Below, one piece after another: positions 48,690 to 62,049 of a DNA stretch of 64,000 nt. The stretch comes from Diorhabda sublineata. Taxonomy: Eukaryota; Arthropoda; Insecta; Coleoptera; Chrysomelidae. The stretch is taken from positions 17,004,125-17,068,124 of the forward strand of contig NC_079475.1 in NCBI RefSeq assembly GCF_026230105.1. The letters are read 5' to 3'. The position numbers and the translations under genes are program-made. The number at the start of each line of letters is the position of its first letter. Within the stretch, counting starts at the first letter, position 1. The notes beneath the pieces were generated by a model. That model did no database searches, was not told where the DNA came from, and saw nothing but the letters and a program-made list of their open reading frames with translations.

Positions 48690-51355
48690 AACTTAATATT
48701 GGTGAACATAAGAACAAATGTCACGTAAACTTACATAGGTAAAAAACTGCAAAATCTGTCCGAAGACTTGTACACTTTTTCAATGAACAGAAGTGTTTGC
48801 ATCATTGTTTATTTGGTTGATGGATCAAAGGACAGATCTAAGTTTTTTCAAAATCTAATGAATTGTGTGGTACATTCTGTATAACATGGCTTTTAAATGA
48901 ATTAAATAGAACTCAGCATCCTGGAACAAAATTTCTAAAAATAAATAAAACCAACAGTGATCCCGACGGATTCGACATATTTCTTGAAAAGTTCTCTTCT
49001 GCTGTATCAATTGGATTATATATACGATTGTAAACACACCGAATCAATATTTCAGAATATAGAGACCAAGACTCCGACTGAGGTTGTTGTGAAAATACCC
49101 AAAGGACTCAATTTTCTGAATAAATAAAGCTACCAGCAAGCGCGAATAAAAAATAAACATGTTAGATGGTTAGGGAATTTATTATTTTGATTTTGTATAT
49201 AGATATTTTCTATTATACCTATATAAACTGCGTTGCACCCAAAAGAAATAATTTCTGGACAGTCATTTTGTGGAAACTTCCAGATAAAATTATGAGCAAC
49301 TTTTGATAAGAATATTGTTATATCTTTTAGCAAAAATGAATGTTTTCTTATAATTTTTTTTAATTTTTCGTTTATTATATCTATTAGTTTTTTGAATCTT
49401 AAAAATTATTAATTGCATTATTTTTGAGCAGTTCTAAATATTTTTTTCTGTCTTACTGTTTTTCTATTTTGCTAATTGTTTCCTTGGATATAGTCGAGCA
49501 GTTTACATTTTTGTCAATATGTTATATTCTTATCTCCATAATCAATCATTTGAGGAATGGTTATTTTGTGCATTTCTATTAAATGTTAAAACGATTTTCC
49601 CGATATTATTATTCTTATGTATGGTTAAAGAAATTCAAACGACAATAGCACTGACACTGATCAATACTGCCGTAAAGGCAAACAACAAGTTGTTAAGGCT
49701 ATAAGTTTTAAACGAAAATAATACTTTTGTATATTTTTAAATTAATATTAACTAATATTAAAAATATCATGCGGGAAGCCTAAATATTTTTATTTCATTC
49801 ATATTACTCACGTATTCCACTGTGAACCAACGAACAAAAATCCCTAATGCTTTGGTTGAATTTGATTACCTGAAACAATTCAATATCGAAATTAATTTCC
49901 AGTAATTTTGTACGTCTTAAGTATAAAGCATATTTCTTTGGTTTTATTATGAAAAAAATCGGTTTAATGTTGTTATATCGATCTGCAGTTTTATGTTTTC
50001 TTTGATATAAACATCAAACATTTTGAAATGTAAATTTATGTAATGTAATACACTCACGTACACCTGAACAGACTTTTATATAAATGGTCGTAGTTGCATA
50101 CTGAATTAAAAGCACATCAAAATAAAACGTTGTGGGATTGTGTAGAAATATTGACAATAGAATGAATACCGTTTCATACGTGAGAAAGTTTCAAAATTAT
50201 TCAGCTATCATAACAGCCATTAGAAAATTTATTAATTTTTCAGGTATTTTCCAACAAAATACAGTTTGTTATCATATTATACTTGTATAATATGAAATTC
50301 TTATATATTTTTCAATGTCTGTCCTTGTTTATAGAGATGTCAATTTGGAGAAGTACTATCCTTGAAATTTTTACCATCAACTGAAACTCACAAATTAGCT
50401 GATTCTCCACACATTCATTGTTAAGAGCAGCTTTTTATAGGCTGATGCTCAACTGAATTTCGTAAACCCTCTACTGAGAGCTGGGCCAAATCCTAAAATA
50501 TTAAATAGGAAAGGGATTGAACTCAAAGTAGAAAACAAAGCTATAAGGCCAAACAGAACACTGACAATAATAATAATTTTGGCGGGGATAACGCAAATGT
50601 AGCTATAACTCCGAAATTTTGGCATTTAGGTATAGGAAACATTCAATAAAAAATAATTAGTATTTCTTAAGTATCTTGTAAATACAAAGCGATATTTTCG
50701 GAATAAGGGAAAGATCTGAGAACAATGTGAGTACCACCATAATACTGGTGGTATATCATAAGACCTTTGTACACAAAAATTTATAAAAATCGTACAAGGC
50801 GTTTCCGAGATAATTGAGGCGTTCCACACATAAAACTCACTTTGTATACTTATTCACGTGTTTCTTCAAATTATTATAATAGAACTAATACAAAGCTAAA
50901 ACTCCTCCATTAAAATGGTTAAAGTACATTTAATTTGAGAGTATTATCCAATAATACGGAGAAATGCGGTTCTAAAAATAGAAATACGAGTAGTTTAAAT
51001 ACTTAACTAGTCAAGTTACGATAACGGTGTCGCCTATTTTTTAATCCATTGTTGAAGAATTCACATAAACAAACCTCTGTGAGTAAAATACAAATGAGTT
51101 AACTATATAACAGCGCTATGGAAAATTATGCAACTGTGAATATAAATGATTTCGAGTAGAAAACTGCGAACAATACGTTAAACAAATGTATGAACATCAA
51201 TTTTTCACAATATGCAGAATATATTTTTATGAGATATTCAATTTTATGTCGTATTTTGCTAGTTATTTTAAATAATTTGCTTCATATTTCACACAGAAAA
51301 TGAACAAACTTTGAAACTTTCTATCTATTGTATATTCGCTTATCGAAATTTTACA
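48690..51355. other. Unannotated AT-rich region
   Basis: No recognisable gene. Minus-strand frame 50626-50829 ends in a GGCGTTTCCGAGATAATTGA block that I suspect is repeat-derived, without proof. Confidence 0.4.
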
Positions 51356-51358
51356 CAA

Positions 51359-51850
51359 CGAGGGTTGCTTAAAAAAATGCTTTTTTCAATAATTATCTTC
51401 ATTTTTCAATGTTCCTTCTCAAGTCCATACACTTAGTCTAGAATTGTAACTTTTTTAACCCTTTACTTGTACATTGACGTCGGCTTCTGATCAAAATATT
51501 TGTCCTGCAAGTGAAATTTGAAAGGAAAAAGTTGCTGGATTCCAGATCTTGTTGTTGGTTGACCAATTCGAAGTGCAATTCATGAATATTAGCCATGAAA
51601 TCACCGAAATATGAGAAGGTGTGTCCTGATGGAAAAGCACATCGTTTTTTTGCAAATTTTCTTTTTTCTTTGTAATTTCTTCCTCAACCTTATCAAGCAA
51701 TAATGCGTGATACTCTGGCTTTTTCAAGGTAACCACACAATCTCATGTGCTTGAAAACGGCCGATGAAACCGATTTGGCTTTTTCGGAGAAGATTCACCC
51801 TTTCCAATCCACCATCTCAATTATTTTCCGCTAATCACTGAACTAAGGAA
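51359..51850 (-). pseudogene. Mariner transposase C-terminal half with one TIR
   Basis: The minus-strand frame 51491-51736 reads KKPEYHALLLDKVEEEITKK, KENLQKNDVLFHQDTPSHIS and NCTSNWSTNNKIWNPATFSF. VLFHQDTPSHIS is the second catalytic Asp block (VLFHQDNAPAHxS) and is largely kept. The YSPD block that should follow is unrecognisable. Upstream, EKAKSVSSAVFKHMRLCGYL (about 51740-51800) is the middle domain. A mariner-type end CGAGGGTTGCTTAAAAAAAT begins at 51359. The other end is not found. Confidence 0.82.
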
Positions 51851-52429
51851 AGGCTACCTAAATCTTATCCTGACAGTGCTCTATCTCTTGGACGTAAATT
51901 GTTATTCTCTGCAATTAATTTAGTAATGATTGGTGAAGAAGTACGAAAGTTAGCTAATTAAGTATATAATTAAAAATAAAGGTTCCGTAAGATTTTCCAT
52001 TGAAAGCAAATTGCACTATTGTGGAATTTTCCCAAATTATTTTTGGATGATTTGCAAAAAGTGGAAACATTAGGAATTTGCTGGACTAAGGTCATGAATG
52101 TGAAAGTAAACATTTTTGGAACTACTACATACATAAAGAAAGAATAACAACGATCTACCGCTCAAAAATTGTAAACAATTTCTTACGCTTATTCCAAGGG
52201 GTTAAACTAGGGATACAAAGTTCATCTAAAGTTTTCCTTTTGGAAATAAAATTGGTATTATATGCTGTTAAAACTACTTTTTTTGTTTAATAAATTCAAA
52301 TTAATATTGCTATTTTTCAACTTATTTTCAATCTTTTTGACGCAAAAATAAGAAATGTTCAGTAATTTTGAGTGATTTTAATGAGTAAAAAAATCAAAAT
52401 GAAAACATTGCATTAAAACCAGGTTTTCT

Positions 52430-53280
52430 TAAAAATAAAACTTGCATTCTGAACAATAATGTTCCTTTTTTAAAAACGCTAATGCGTGCATTTCCGCCTG
52501 TGGATGTAATTGTTACTAACATTCTGCTGGGCATGCTTTCAATTAGGTGCTGTATCAGTTCTAGAGGTATGTTCTCCCATTCCTCTAATGCCGCTTGCTC
52601 AAGCATATTTAAATTTTGAGATGGATTTCGACGATGAATGCGGCGTTTCTTACTTCGTTTAGGTAATTCAGAACATCTGCTGCAACGTGTGGTCTAGCAT
52701 TATCATGCATTAAACGAAAATTATCACCAATAAATTTCCTAATTGGAACGACGTTATTTGCAAGAATGTCAGTTATGTATCTTGTATTAAGGGAAGGTCT
52801 ATAAAGAGACAGTAATTCTGAGCAGGCATCAAAACAAATTCCTCTCCCAAATATGATAGACCCTCTTTGGAACGACTCCCTAACCTAACCTAACCTTAGT
52901 TAAGCAATACGGTACTGCCTGGTTAGCAAAGGTGCCTGGTGAGCTCTTCTGCTGTGTAGACTAGCATTCTGAAGGTTGATCTATTGATATATCAGAGATA
53001 TTTACATTTCTTCTCATAAAAGGCTGTTGAGCTCGACACTTGTCAAGGACCGAGGAGTTAAAACTGAAGGACGTCCTTGTCCAGGCCTCCTAGAATGTGA
53101 ACCGGTCTCTCGAAATCTTTGCATTAATCTGCCAATGGTTGTGTGGTGTACGCCAAACAGATTTGCCACTTCACGATAACATTGTCCCTGTCCAACTAAC
53201 TCGGCTATTCTTTCAGCTTCGCATTCACTTAACTGCCTAACTCCATCCATTTTTTGTTTAACTAGACTCGACTTTAACAC
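52430..53280 (-). pseudogene. Tc1-like transposase pseudogene, internally deleted
   Basis: The minus-strand N-terminus (53014-53280) is MDGVRQLSECEAERIAELVG, QGQCYREVANLFGVHHTTIG and RLMQRFRETGSHSRRPGQGR. This is a complete first HTH, the GRPR-type linker and the start of HTH2. Then comes a gap; GSIIFGRGICFDACSELLSL, NTRYITDILANNVVPIRKFI and GDNFRLMHDNARPHVAADVL (about 52660-52870) include the second catalytic Asp. NYLNEV is followed by a further deletion that removes the SPDLNPIEH block. The C-terminus is EQAALEEWENIPLELIQHLI then ESMPSRM (52500-52606). The first Asp block is also missing. Confidence 0.88.
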
Positions 53281-53284
53281 ACCT

Positions 53285-55080
53285 TGATTGACTTAAATTA
53301 CTGCTGTCCACGGCTGTCCAACAGTTATTTGCTGATTTGCTACATTTTATCGCTATCATTTAAGATACTTCAACTTTTTGTGATAGAAAAAAAAAGAAAT
53401 CCAAAAGATTAACATTTTAGGTTTTGATATTGAAATAAAGGGTGGTGCGTTATTTATGGCTACCAAATTATTATAAAATAAACAATCAATAAGAAAAAAC
53501 TTCACGGAATCTAGACGTAGCAATGTAAACACTTTTTTAAACACGGGATTTCTACTCCACTTTACCAGAATTTTGCAAAATTGGTGATAACTCATATCAA
53601 TTGATAATTTTTTATGTTCATTCAAATAAACATGGAATTATTTACAAAATGAAAAATATGCTTGCGTCTTACATTATTCTTAAGCGAAATGGTTTACGTT
53701 TTTGGAAATTACAAACAACCAAAAAAAGAAAAAAATAATTTCATCACTCGGATTGAGTTTTGAGGAATTTGGACACAAAATCAATACCTAAAAAAATTAT
53801 TTCACTGACAATTTATAACAGATGAATTTGCTGTTTCTATACATCCGTCCATTCTCGACATGAGTTTCGAGATAGTAAACACTCAAAAATTCCTGTATAC
53901 ACTGAACAGCATGAAATCAACGTATTGCCGAAAATTTCTAGTGACAAATTCATTGAATTGATAAAAGTCTAACAGAAACGAAATTTATGTTTTTTTTTCA
54001 CAGACCAGAATAAATCTTAAGAATTCTCTATCTTCTTACTTATTAACATTGAGAAGACAGCTATACCACTCTCAACAAAAGCAAAATTTAAAATCCGTTC
54101 TTCTACTAATCACATTCTTTGTTAATGTGATACGATCATCTGGCCTACTAGATAACCAGACTCATCTTCCAATGATTTGAAACAAAATATTTATTGACTT
54201 TTCTAAGAGATATTAACGGAATAAGATGGAAAGTAGTCCAAAATTGTAGTTAAGACATATTTGTGCCAAATATATTGACTATGTTCAGCCGGAAGAGATC
54301 GATTAACAAATCCTTCATTACTTAATTATGGATGAAGTTAAAATCTAGTACAACAGTAATATTCTATTAGAATTCACATTAATCGATTGTAAATAAATTT
54401 ATTTATATTGAAATTCCTAAGTTTCCTAAAACCTTCTCTATCACTAAATATGATGTCATAATTGATAATCAATTGATTATCATAAATTTGGCTATCCATT
54501 CCAATTTAAAAATCCTGTTAAATAGAATTATGATTCCTCAAAATGTTACTTCACTGATCTTCAAACTTATTAAAACCGGAACATGAAACTAGAAGAGATT
54601 GGAAAATATCTCAACTGCCCATGGAGACTCGTTTTTAATCCTCTTGGGACTGTGTTTATATCTTTCAGGTATTCTAGAATATCTGGGGCATTCCAACATG
54701 AAATATAGTTCAACCTATTTATCAGTAAACAGAGATTTTGTTGGAGGATTATGTGTAATGAGAGTGAAAAGTAGTTCGCTAGTTCGTGAACGGAAAGATT
54801 TATGTTTATAGAACTATGATCCACATAGAATGAGTTGTTGACCATAGTCTTTTGGAAAATTAATAGGAACGTGGAAAGACTGTCAGGTCTACGTCACTTG
54901 CTCATTATTTGTTGAAAAAGTGCTTTTGGAATGATTGGTTATTTGTCTTAAGAGGCTATAAAAGTCATTCACTAGTGTGATCATCCCATGATTGTATAGA
55001 ACTAGTTTGTGGTATATTCCAGTTAGTTTTTCCAATGTTTTGCTCAGTCTTCTGTTTAATTAAATCCATTGTTGATTCCC
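53285..55080. other. Unannotated AT-rich region
   Basis: No recognisable gene; short frames 53356-53625 and 54570-54845 lack motifs. Confidence 0.45.
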
Positions 55081-55084
55081 TCGG

Positions 55085-56040
55085 TGGGAAAATCACGAAT
55101 ATTCCAACCTCCGATGGGCTGTAAATAAAAAACATCTACAAAAAATATAATGTTAACAACAATTAGGTACAATACAGCTAATTTTCTACATAAGCACCTT
55201 GATGATTAAGGCATTTGTCATATCTGTTGAAAGCTTTGTGATAACCTCTTTATAAAATGTAGTAGCCAGTGATTGAAACTGAGTTATGGCGTTTTCTTTG
55301 AACTCCACGTTATTTGAGATGCGTTACGCTCTAAGTTTAGGGAGAACATGAAAATTACTTAGTGGTCCAGACTGTAAAGTGTGTATTTGAAAATGGGCCT
55401 TGTTTGTTTTGTATAGGTCTCTGTAAACGCAGCAAAATTCACAATAAGAAACTCTAGGAACAAAACATCTTTTTGTCCCCTAGATTCAGTTGCCATATCA
55501 CGGCTGTTGAAGGTTTGTTTGAATTTTGTCGGTCTCGCTGGAGAATTTGTGTGCATCCATTGTTAGATGTTATTTCGGAATTATCGACAGAAATCATATC
55601 TTATCATATAGTTTAATGGATTTCCAGAATCTTCTCCACTAGCATTGTAACAGCGAAGAAATTCCAAAACTGCACCTATTCGGCGAGTTTTGTTGTTATG
55701 AGTTTACATCATTGGTACCCAGTAACGATATAGTATAGGGCAGATATTGAAACTCCAAAAAATTGCATCGATAACTCAATTATAGTGAACCTTCGAGTTT
55801 CTCTAACCGCTTGGTCAACGCGCCGAACAATGTCTTCAGTAGCGATAGACTTCCTCTTATGACCTCCTCCATTACGAAGATCAGATCGTCTATCTTTGAA
55901 TTTTTGATACAATTCAAGAACAACACCATCACTCACATCACTCATGAAGATGTCTCCATATACTCGACTCAGTCATCGATGCATTTTCGCTGCACTGTTC
56001 CCTTCTGGCTCCAAGAAACTTAATAAAGAACTTCCAGTCG
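55085..56040 (-). pseudogene. Mariner transposase pseudogene, near full order but eroded
   Basis: The minus strand reads EPEGNSAAKMHR and LSRVYGD (HTH1), KFKDRRSDLRNGGGHKRKSI, TEDIVRRVDQAVRETRRFTI and IELSMQFFGVSISALYYIVT (55709-55945). After a gap comes MHTNSPARPTKFKQTFNSRD with KKDVLFLEF-like text (55359-55556), equal to the middle domain (HxxxPxKPKKFKQT...DRKGVLLVEF). The C-terminal NRYDKCLNHQGAYVEN is near 55200. Both catalytic Asp blocks before and after the middle domain are unreadable. The downstream GGGCTGTAAATAAAA near 55120 matches the 48069 element, confirming the same lineage. Confidence 0.82.
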
Positions 56041-56044
56041 CTTT

Positions 56045-57370
56045 CAAAGCCAAGCTAAAGACGAAATTCTTTACTAGTTATAGATACCAATAAATATCTC
56101 TTATAGCTATAGTTTTTTGTATAACTTGTTGAAAATCCTCTTCTTGAATATCCAAAATCTTGCCCTTATCAATTCATGGCTTTTCCAAGCCTCGTTTTAT
56201 ATAAAGGGGTGAAGATAGAGAGAATGAACATTTGAACTAGGAGAAATTCGGTGAGTTCTACTTGGATTTTTCGAGACCTTATTCATTTAACAAGATGGGG
56301 ATTCACTACATTTCCTTTTTTCAGTTAAACATTGACTGATTGATAGGTATCATGGGATATATTGGTAACTAGAAGAGGAGCAATAGAATGGCCATCTTTC
56401 CATAGTATCATCTAAAATAGTTGTTGATTGAACACATCCTCTACATTTGGTAGATTTGGGGATCAAAAATATTATAGACCAGATTATAGAATAATAGACG
56501 ACATTCCATAAATTTTATTCCTCTACTTTGTATGAATTTTACGTATTATTTGAGTATCAGTCCTGTGTACTTCACAGAGGGGACTATAATTTGAGAATTT
56601 TGGAAATAAGTTATATTTTCAATCAAATGATGTTTGACTATACAATATAATAAATATACGTCTTACACCGGGTTAATTATTCGAAATGAAAATATGACGC
56701 AAACAGATTAAATCATCTCCTGATAACTTGGTAGGGTATCATTAGTAGGGTTTCCCTGAAAGCTCCATTAAGATAAAAACAATATCAAATTTCCCGTACG
56801 CTTTTATTCCTACATTACGTTAAAACGTGTAAAACCATTACGAAGAATCTCGTTATATAGATGAATCTCTTCTGTACCTATACTCGGATTTCGAATAATA
56901 TTATTATAATTTTTATGAATTTTTTTGTATTTGGATGTGTTTGCACTCAAAACTACGTTGGATTGGAGTTAACAAAGTTTTTATTACCTAAATATAATAG
57001 ATGAAACTACCGTCACTAACATTATCAGAAGTTTTTGCCCATCCCATAATCCATTCATCAATTTTCAAATTAATAATACCTTTTAATAAATATCTCGTTC
57101 ATATTGTCGAGCTAAGGTCGAAACTGTGTCTGAGAAATTAAAAAACAGTAGTAGAAACTTGGCTAATTTGTTTATTTTATTTTAATCATTCAATCAAGAA
57201 ATCATTCATTTCTTTGGTGTTTATGATTGTAGTTTAGTCCCAGTTAGCTCTGTGAGAGCAAGTTGCTGTGATTAATACTTTTTGGACCAAGACATCGTTT
57301 TGTGAATTTGTATACGAATTGTTTACTTTCCCACAAATTCATACTTATAAGTTTTAAAATGAGTTAAAAC
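56045..57370. other. Unannotated spacer
   Basis: No recognisable coding content; the last ~150 bp may belong to the Tc1 element that follows. Confidence 0.4.
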
Positions 57371-57379
57371 ACAAACCCA

Positions 57380-57850
57380 TAGGTCGAAATTCGTGCATTA
57401 ATAGCAAGTGTTGATAGTCTAGGCACAAGTAACCGTACCATTGCTGCCGACTTTAAAATGTTTCGACTACAACGTGAAAAAATATGCAACTACTAGGAGC
57501 TTTGGCGATAGAAACCGTTAAGGGTAGCCTCGAAAAGCCAAAACCGATGAAAAGAAATGTATTGTATTATTCAATAAAAGTGTTCGAGGACTCACGGTCC
57601 CAGAGTTAGCAGCTCAGATCAATGAATCCAACGATCTACCTTTGAGTAATTCTACACTGGATAGAAGATTGTGAGAAACTGGCCTTTTTGGGAGGGTGAC
57701 TTTGAAGAATCCTTTTTCAAACGTAAAAATAAAATCATGAATTGGCAATGGTTTATAGAATGATGAGTAAAATTTTGAGGATTTTAAGTCGAATGAAGAG
57801 TGTTTGTGCACAGGTCAAAGGAAGAGCGGTTGTTAAATCCATGTGTTATC
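57380..57850 (+). pseudogene. Tc1-like transposase pseudogene, N-terminal half
   Basis: VEIRALIASVDSLGTSNRTI then AADFKM is HTH1. After frameshifts VPELAAQINESNDLPLSNST, with LDRRL and ETGLFGRVTLKNPFSNVK, is HTH2 and the following linker. DESKFEDFKSNEECLCTGQR, in another frame around 57740-57820, resembles the first catalytic Asp block (DESKFxxFxSxxR). The second and third catalytic blocks are absent; the text is lost after about 57850. The lineage differs from the Tc1 copy at 52430. Confidence 0.75.
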
Positions 57851-58212
57851 ACGACCTTAGAACAAGAGAGAGGCTCGATGATCGTTTAAGGATGTTTTAG
57901 AGGGGGCGCCTGAAGATATTGTGAAAATTTAAGGAAGAATGTTATAAAAATATTTAAAGGAAATTTAATATGTTTTGACCAGTACTTTGTCGGCTTGAAA
58001 TTTATCTTACAATTTGACAATGATTTCAACAATTCCTCAAAATTGTACGCAGAATATTCAAGCATTAGAGAGAGAGAAAGGTTCGGTCATCACAGTCGCT
58101 CAACCTCAACTCGTTTGAGTTCCACTTCATATTCACATAATCAAATATACAGCCTAAATTAGTACACACAATAAAATTTTCAATGATGAATCGAATAGAA
58201 TAAATAAATATA

Positions 58213-58985
58213 AGGACCAAAAAGAGATCTGATTCGAGTGAGTGTTTCAAGTTTGAAAAGGATTTCAGTCTTCGAAGTATCTCAATTCGAAGAAAAGAGA
58301 AGAATTTAATGAATAGAAGCGAGTAACGTCTTAGACAAAGTTATAAAAATTCTCTTGGGCATAGCTTGGACCTACTTATATGAGGACCAAAAAATAGATC
58401 TATTTGAGTGAGTATTGCAAGTTTGAAACGGATTCGAGTCTCAAAGTATCTCAATTCGGTGGAATGAGACAAATGTAATAAATAAAAGCAAAAGGTAATG
58501 TCTTAGACAACGTTACTTAAATTCTCTTTGGTATAGCTTGGATCTACTTATATGAGGACCAAAAAATAGATCTATTTGAGTGAGTATTGCAAGTTTGAAA
58601 CGGATTCGAGTCTCAAAGTATCTCAATTCGGTGGAATGAGACAAATGTAATAAATAAAAGCAAAAGATAATGTCTTAGACAACGTTACTTAAATTCTCTT
58701 TGGTATAGCTTGGATCTACTTATATGAGGACCAAAAAATAGATCTATTTGAGTGAGTATTGCAAGTTTGAAACGGATTCGAGTCTCAAAGTATCTCAATT
58801 CGGTGGAATGAGACAAATGTAATAAATAAAAGCAAAAGGTAATGTCTTAGACAAAGTTACTTAAATTCTCTTTGGTATAGCTTGAATCTACTTATATGAG
58901 GACCAAAAAATAGATCTAATTGAGTGAGTGTTGCAAGTTTAAAAAGGATTTGAGTCTTCAAAGTATCCCAATTTGGAGAAAAGAA
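58213..58985. repeat. 172-bp satellite, about 4.5 units
   Basis: Units start with AGGACCAAAAA at 58213, 58383, 58555, 58727 and 58899: spacings 170, 172, 172, 172. Units two to four are nearly identical (one to three differences between neighbours). The first unit and the final partial one are clearly more divergent. No open frame or TIR is involved. The monomer length is close to a nucleosome repeat, as in many arthropod satellites. Confidence 0.95.
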
Positions 58986-58989
58986 CTGT

Positions 58990-60940
58990 TTCAGTTCAAA
59001 GTGCTTCTTTCATCTTGGTAGAGGATAGACGAGGACTTCTAAGTTGCGATAATTAGTAATATGTCTGTCCAATTTCATTTATGGAAATGCGGTAATTCTT
59101 CTTGGGACATTCTGTCAGAAATAGAAAGAAGATTTCCGTTTGCTCGGTTTTGTTGTAATTCTTGATCTCTTAAGCTCTTTACTGCAGTATTTCGCGTTAT
59201 GAGTTTCCATGACTGCAATGACCTTGTCCTAGCTTGGCCGTCAAAGAGACATATATAGCCCTCTACTCCCTGTTTCAATAGGTGAGAAATAAATTCACAA
59301 TTTACATTTGAATTTCAGTTAAGAAAATGAAATCATGTTTTTCCAAAACTTGTATTTTGCAGCTCTGACAATGTCAATAATGAAAATCAAATAACCAACA
59401 TATTGTTAACACATAAACACTTGAAGAACCACCTCATAGCTAGTATAAGGAATTTGGAGCGGTAGTAAAAGTTTACCTTGAAGAATTCATATCCCATTGT
59501 TTTCTGATTTCCTTGAAAAATTGTCATGAAATGCATGACATCGTTCCCCAACAAATTCTCGAAAAACAAACTAGAAGTAATAATTGTCCGTTCATATCTT
59601 CCAATCATTTCTAAAATACTGTCAATTTTGACTATTGTTCCATTTTCCCAAAAATTGTGAGTCCAAGCAGATCTTTTGCTATTAAAGCTCGTTTGATAAA
59701 TGCTTCTAGTACATCATTTTAACATAATGACAATAATGAGAATAATGAATGAGAAATTCATCAATGATAAGGAAAATTAGAGCAAAATTTATATTCCTTT
59801 TCTCAAAATTGCGAACTAACTAGAAAAATTTGATCAAATGATTCCTTCTTTTCCATAAGTTGAAATTTGACTTGTAACAATTAAGAATAAGGAGTAATTG
59901 TATTATTAATACAGATTTAATAACGAGTATATTGATGAGACAAATAAAAAATGCTTGTTTATAAAAAAACGAAATCTTATACAGAACCATTCGAAGTGAA
60001 GCTTTTAAAGGTATTAGGTATAGGAAATTCAATTGAATACTCTATATATAAAGGAAATATTCATTTAAATTTCGGTAGCACGTCAATGGATCACATCGAT
60101 TGCAACTTTTATATGATCCGCATAAATTCCAAAAATAGTATATCTTGAAAAAACAACACGATCATCAAAGAATTCGATTTCACATGAACTCGGAATATGG
60201 CTAAACGTTATTGTACGTTTCGGGCGAAATACAAACAGATCTAACGAGTTTCCATCTAATCCACATGTAGTGCCTTTGAGGGATTTTCCTCGTTTTATCA
60301 TATTCAAATTCCAGTATATCCAGATTTCAATGATTAGACAAATCCTCTCGACGCCCTTTGAAGTTTGGGAGTTTTGAAACCCTTTAATAACGGTTGCTTA
60401 TCGGGAATAGGTGTAGCGATGCTGGTGTTGGAAGAGCGAAGTAAATTGACTAATTAGAAGATACAGATTCAAGTTAGAAACCACAAGATAATATTCATTG
60501 CTTAAACATTGTTTAGTTGTTTATTCAAGGTTTGGCGTTGTGTAAAATGTAATATCAGTTAATATATGATCAACCAAATGATTACTTCCCTAAATTTCAC
60601 TTGGTTTGCAGATGAACTTGATGATACAAATCATACAAACAATCATAAATGTAGTATGTTATCATTTGCATCATAATAATGAACATTAAGAATAAGCTTC
60701 GGACTATTTTTGTAGTCAATTGTTCAATAAACTAGGGTAGAAGCCTTTGAAAATAATGAAAATTGGAAGAAATATAGGATAAAAGCCATTGGCAAATATA
60801 ATAAAAATGAGAGGAAAAATGATTAACGATCAATTTGAGGTCGGAAGAGGAAAGGCAAAACTACAAGTCCTATGAAAAAAACTCAGAAAGAAAGAAAAGC
60901 TGTCGGTAATTAGAAGATCTAACTACAGTTTTTGTATTCA
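58990..60940. other. Unannotated spacer
   Basis: Minus-strand frames 59075-59278 and 60083-60307 look moderately protein-like but I recognise no family; both could be chance. Confidence 0.4.
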
Positions 60941-60943
60941 CAC

Positions 60944-61770
60944 TTTTTTCACATAACCTCAAAATTAATGTGAAAAATTGAAATAAGCAGGTTTTTGGTT
61001 TTTCATGTTCATCTTTCACAAAAAACAATTTTTTTTTCATAAAATTCAGAGAAAACTCAACTTTTTATGACCCATTTTGACTTGATATCGAAAAAACACG
61101 GCATATTTCAATCGAAAAGTTTTCCATCATAATATCAGCTTTTGTTAAAATTTCGTTTTTAGCTCATTGAAATCTCTACTTTCAAATGGTGTGAAAGAAT
61201 ATTACCATAACCATGGTAGATTTTCTTTGGAAAGAAGATAAACTTTCATCCGAATTTGTCTCAGTCATTATATCCAATTTTTATATATTTATCAAATTAT
61301 TACACTCTAGTAACTTATGTTTATGAATGTTACATTGAATTTCATATTTTTCCTGTAATTAAAGTCTAAAATCTCAACAAATAACTAAAATTTGTACAAA
61401 TGCTCTAAAAAAATTTCTGGATGCCAGGTTGTGTCAGGTTTTTGTCTTTTTGAAGAAATTTGCCACGATAGTGGTAACTTTTCTCACTCCATAAGGAAAT
61501 AGAGATTTCAACGAGCAACAACTGAATTCAAAAAAGAAACAGGTATTTTGACAGGAGAATATTCGATTAAAAATTACCATGCTTTTTCAATATTTAGGCA
61601 AAATAATGTTAAAAAATAAATATTTCAAAACAACTGAATTATAGTGTTTTCGAGACATAGAAAGGTAGGTTTTCACAGAATTTCGTGGAAAAAAATGTTG
61701 TAAAAGAACAGAAAACCAAGAAGAAGGTTTTTTCAATTTTTCACATAAACTTTGAGGTTATGAAAAAAAA
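60944..61770. mobile_element. Non-coding element with ~110-bp imperfect terminal inverted repeats
   Basis: The left arm (60944-61055) and the right arm (61655-61770) are inverted copies. Landmarks are CATAACCTCAAA, ATGTGAAAAATTGAAA and GGTTTTT on the left. They are mirrored on the right by TTTGAGGTTAT, TTTCAATTTTTCACATAA and AAGAAGGTTTT. Similarity continues weakly inward. The interior has no coding potential. It looks like a fold-back or MITE-like element; a target-site duplication was not identified. Confidence 0.65.
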
Positions 61771-62049
61771 ATTAGATGAAAAAGATGTTAATGTTTTTAT
61801 TACCTATAGCTTTGTCGTTTAACTTGTTTCAATAGAATTTGTAGTTTTGCTGATAATCGAAACAGTTTCTCACCCTTAAAAACTCATCTCTTCTGCTTTC
61901 AAACCTCAGATCGCCCGTAAAGTATTGTTTCTTTCGTTTTTATCATACTTTTCACATATTCCAATGGGTTTCAACCTTCTTTTTTAATGAGTTTCATTCT
62001 ACTATTATTTTTTTCTTCTTTCTTTAATGTAAGCAAAATGCTTGTTTTT

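Noticed and set aside
52875..52896. CCTAACCTAACCTAACC-like run, like the insect TTAGG telomere repeat
   Set aside because: Only about three units inside a transposon remnant; far too short for an interstitial telomere.
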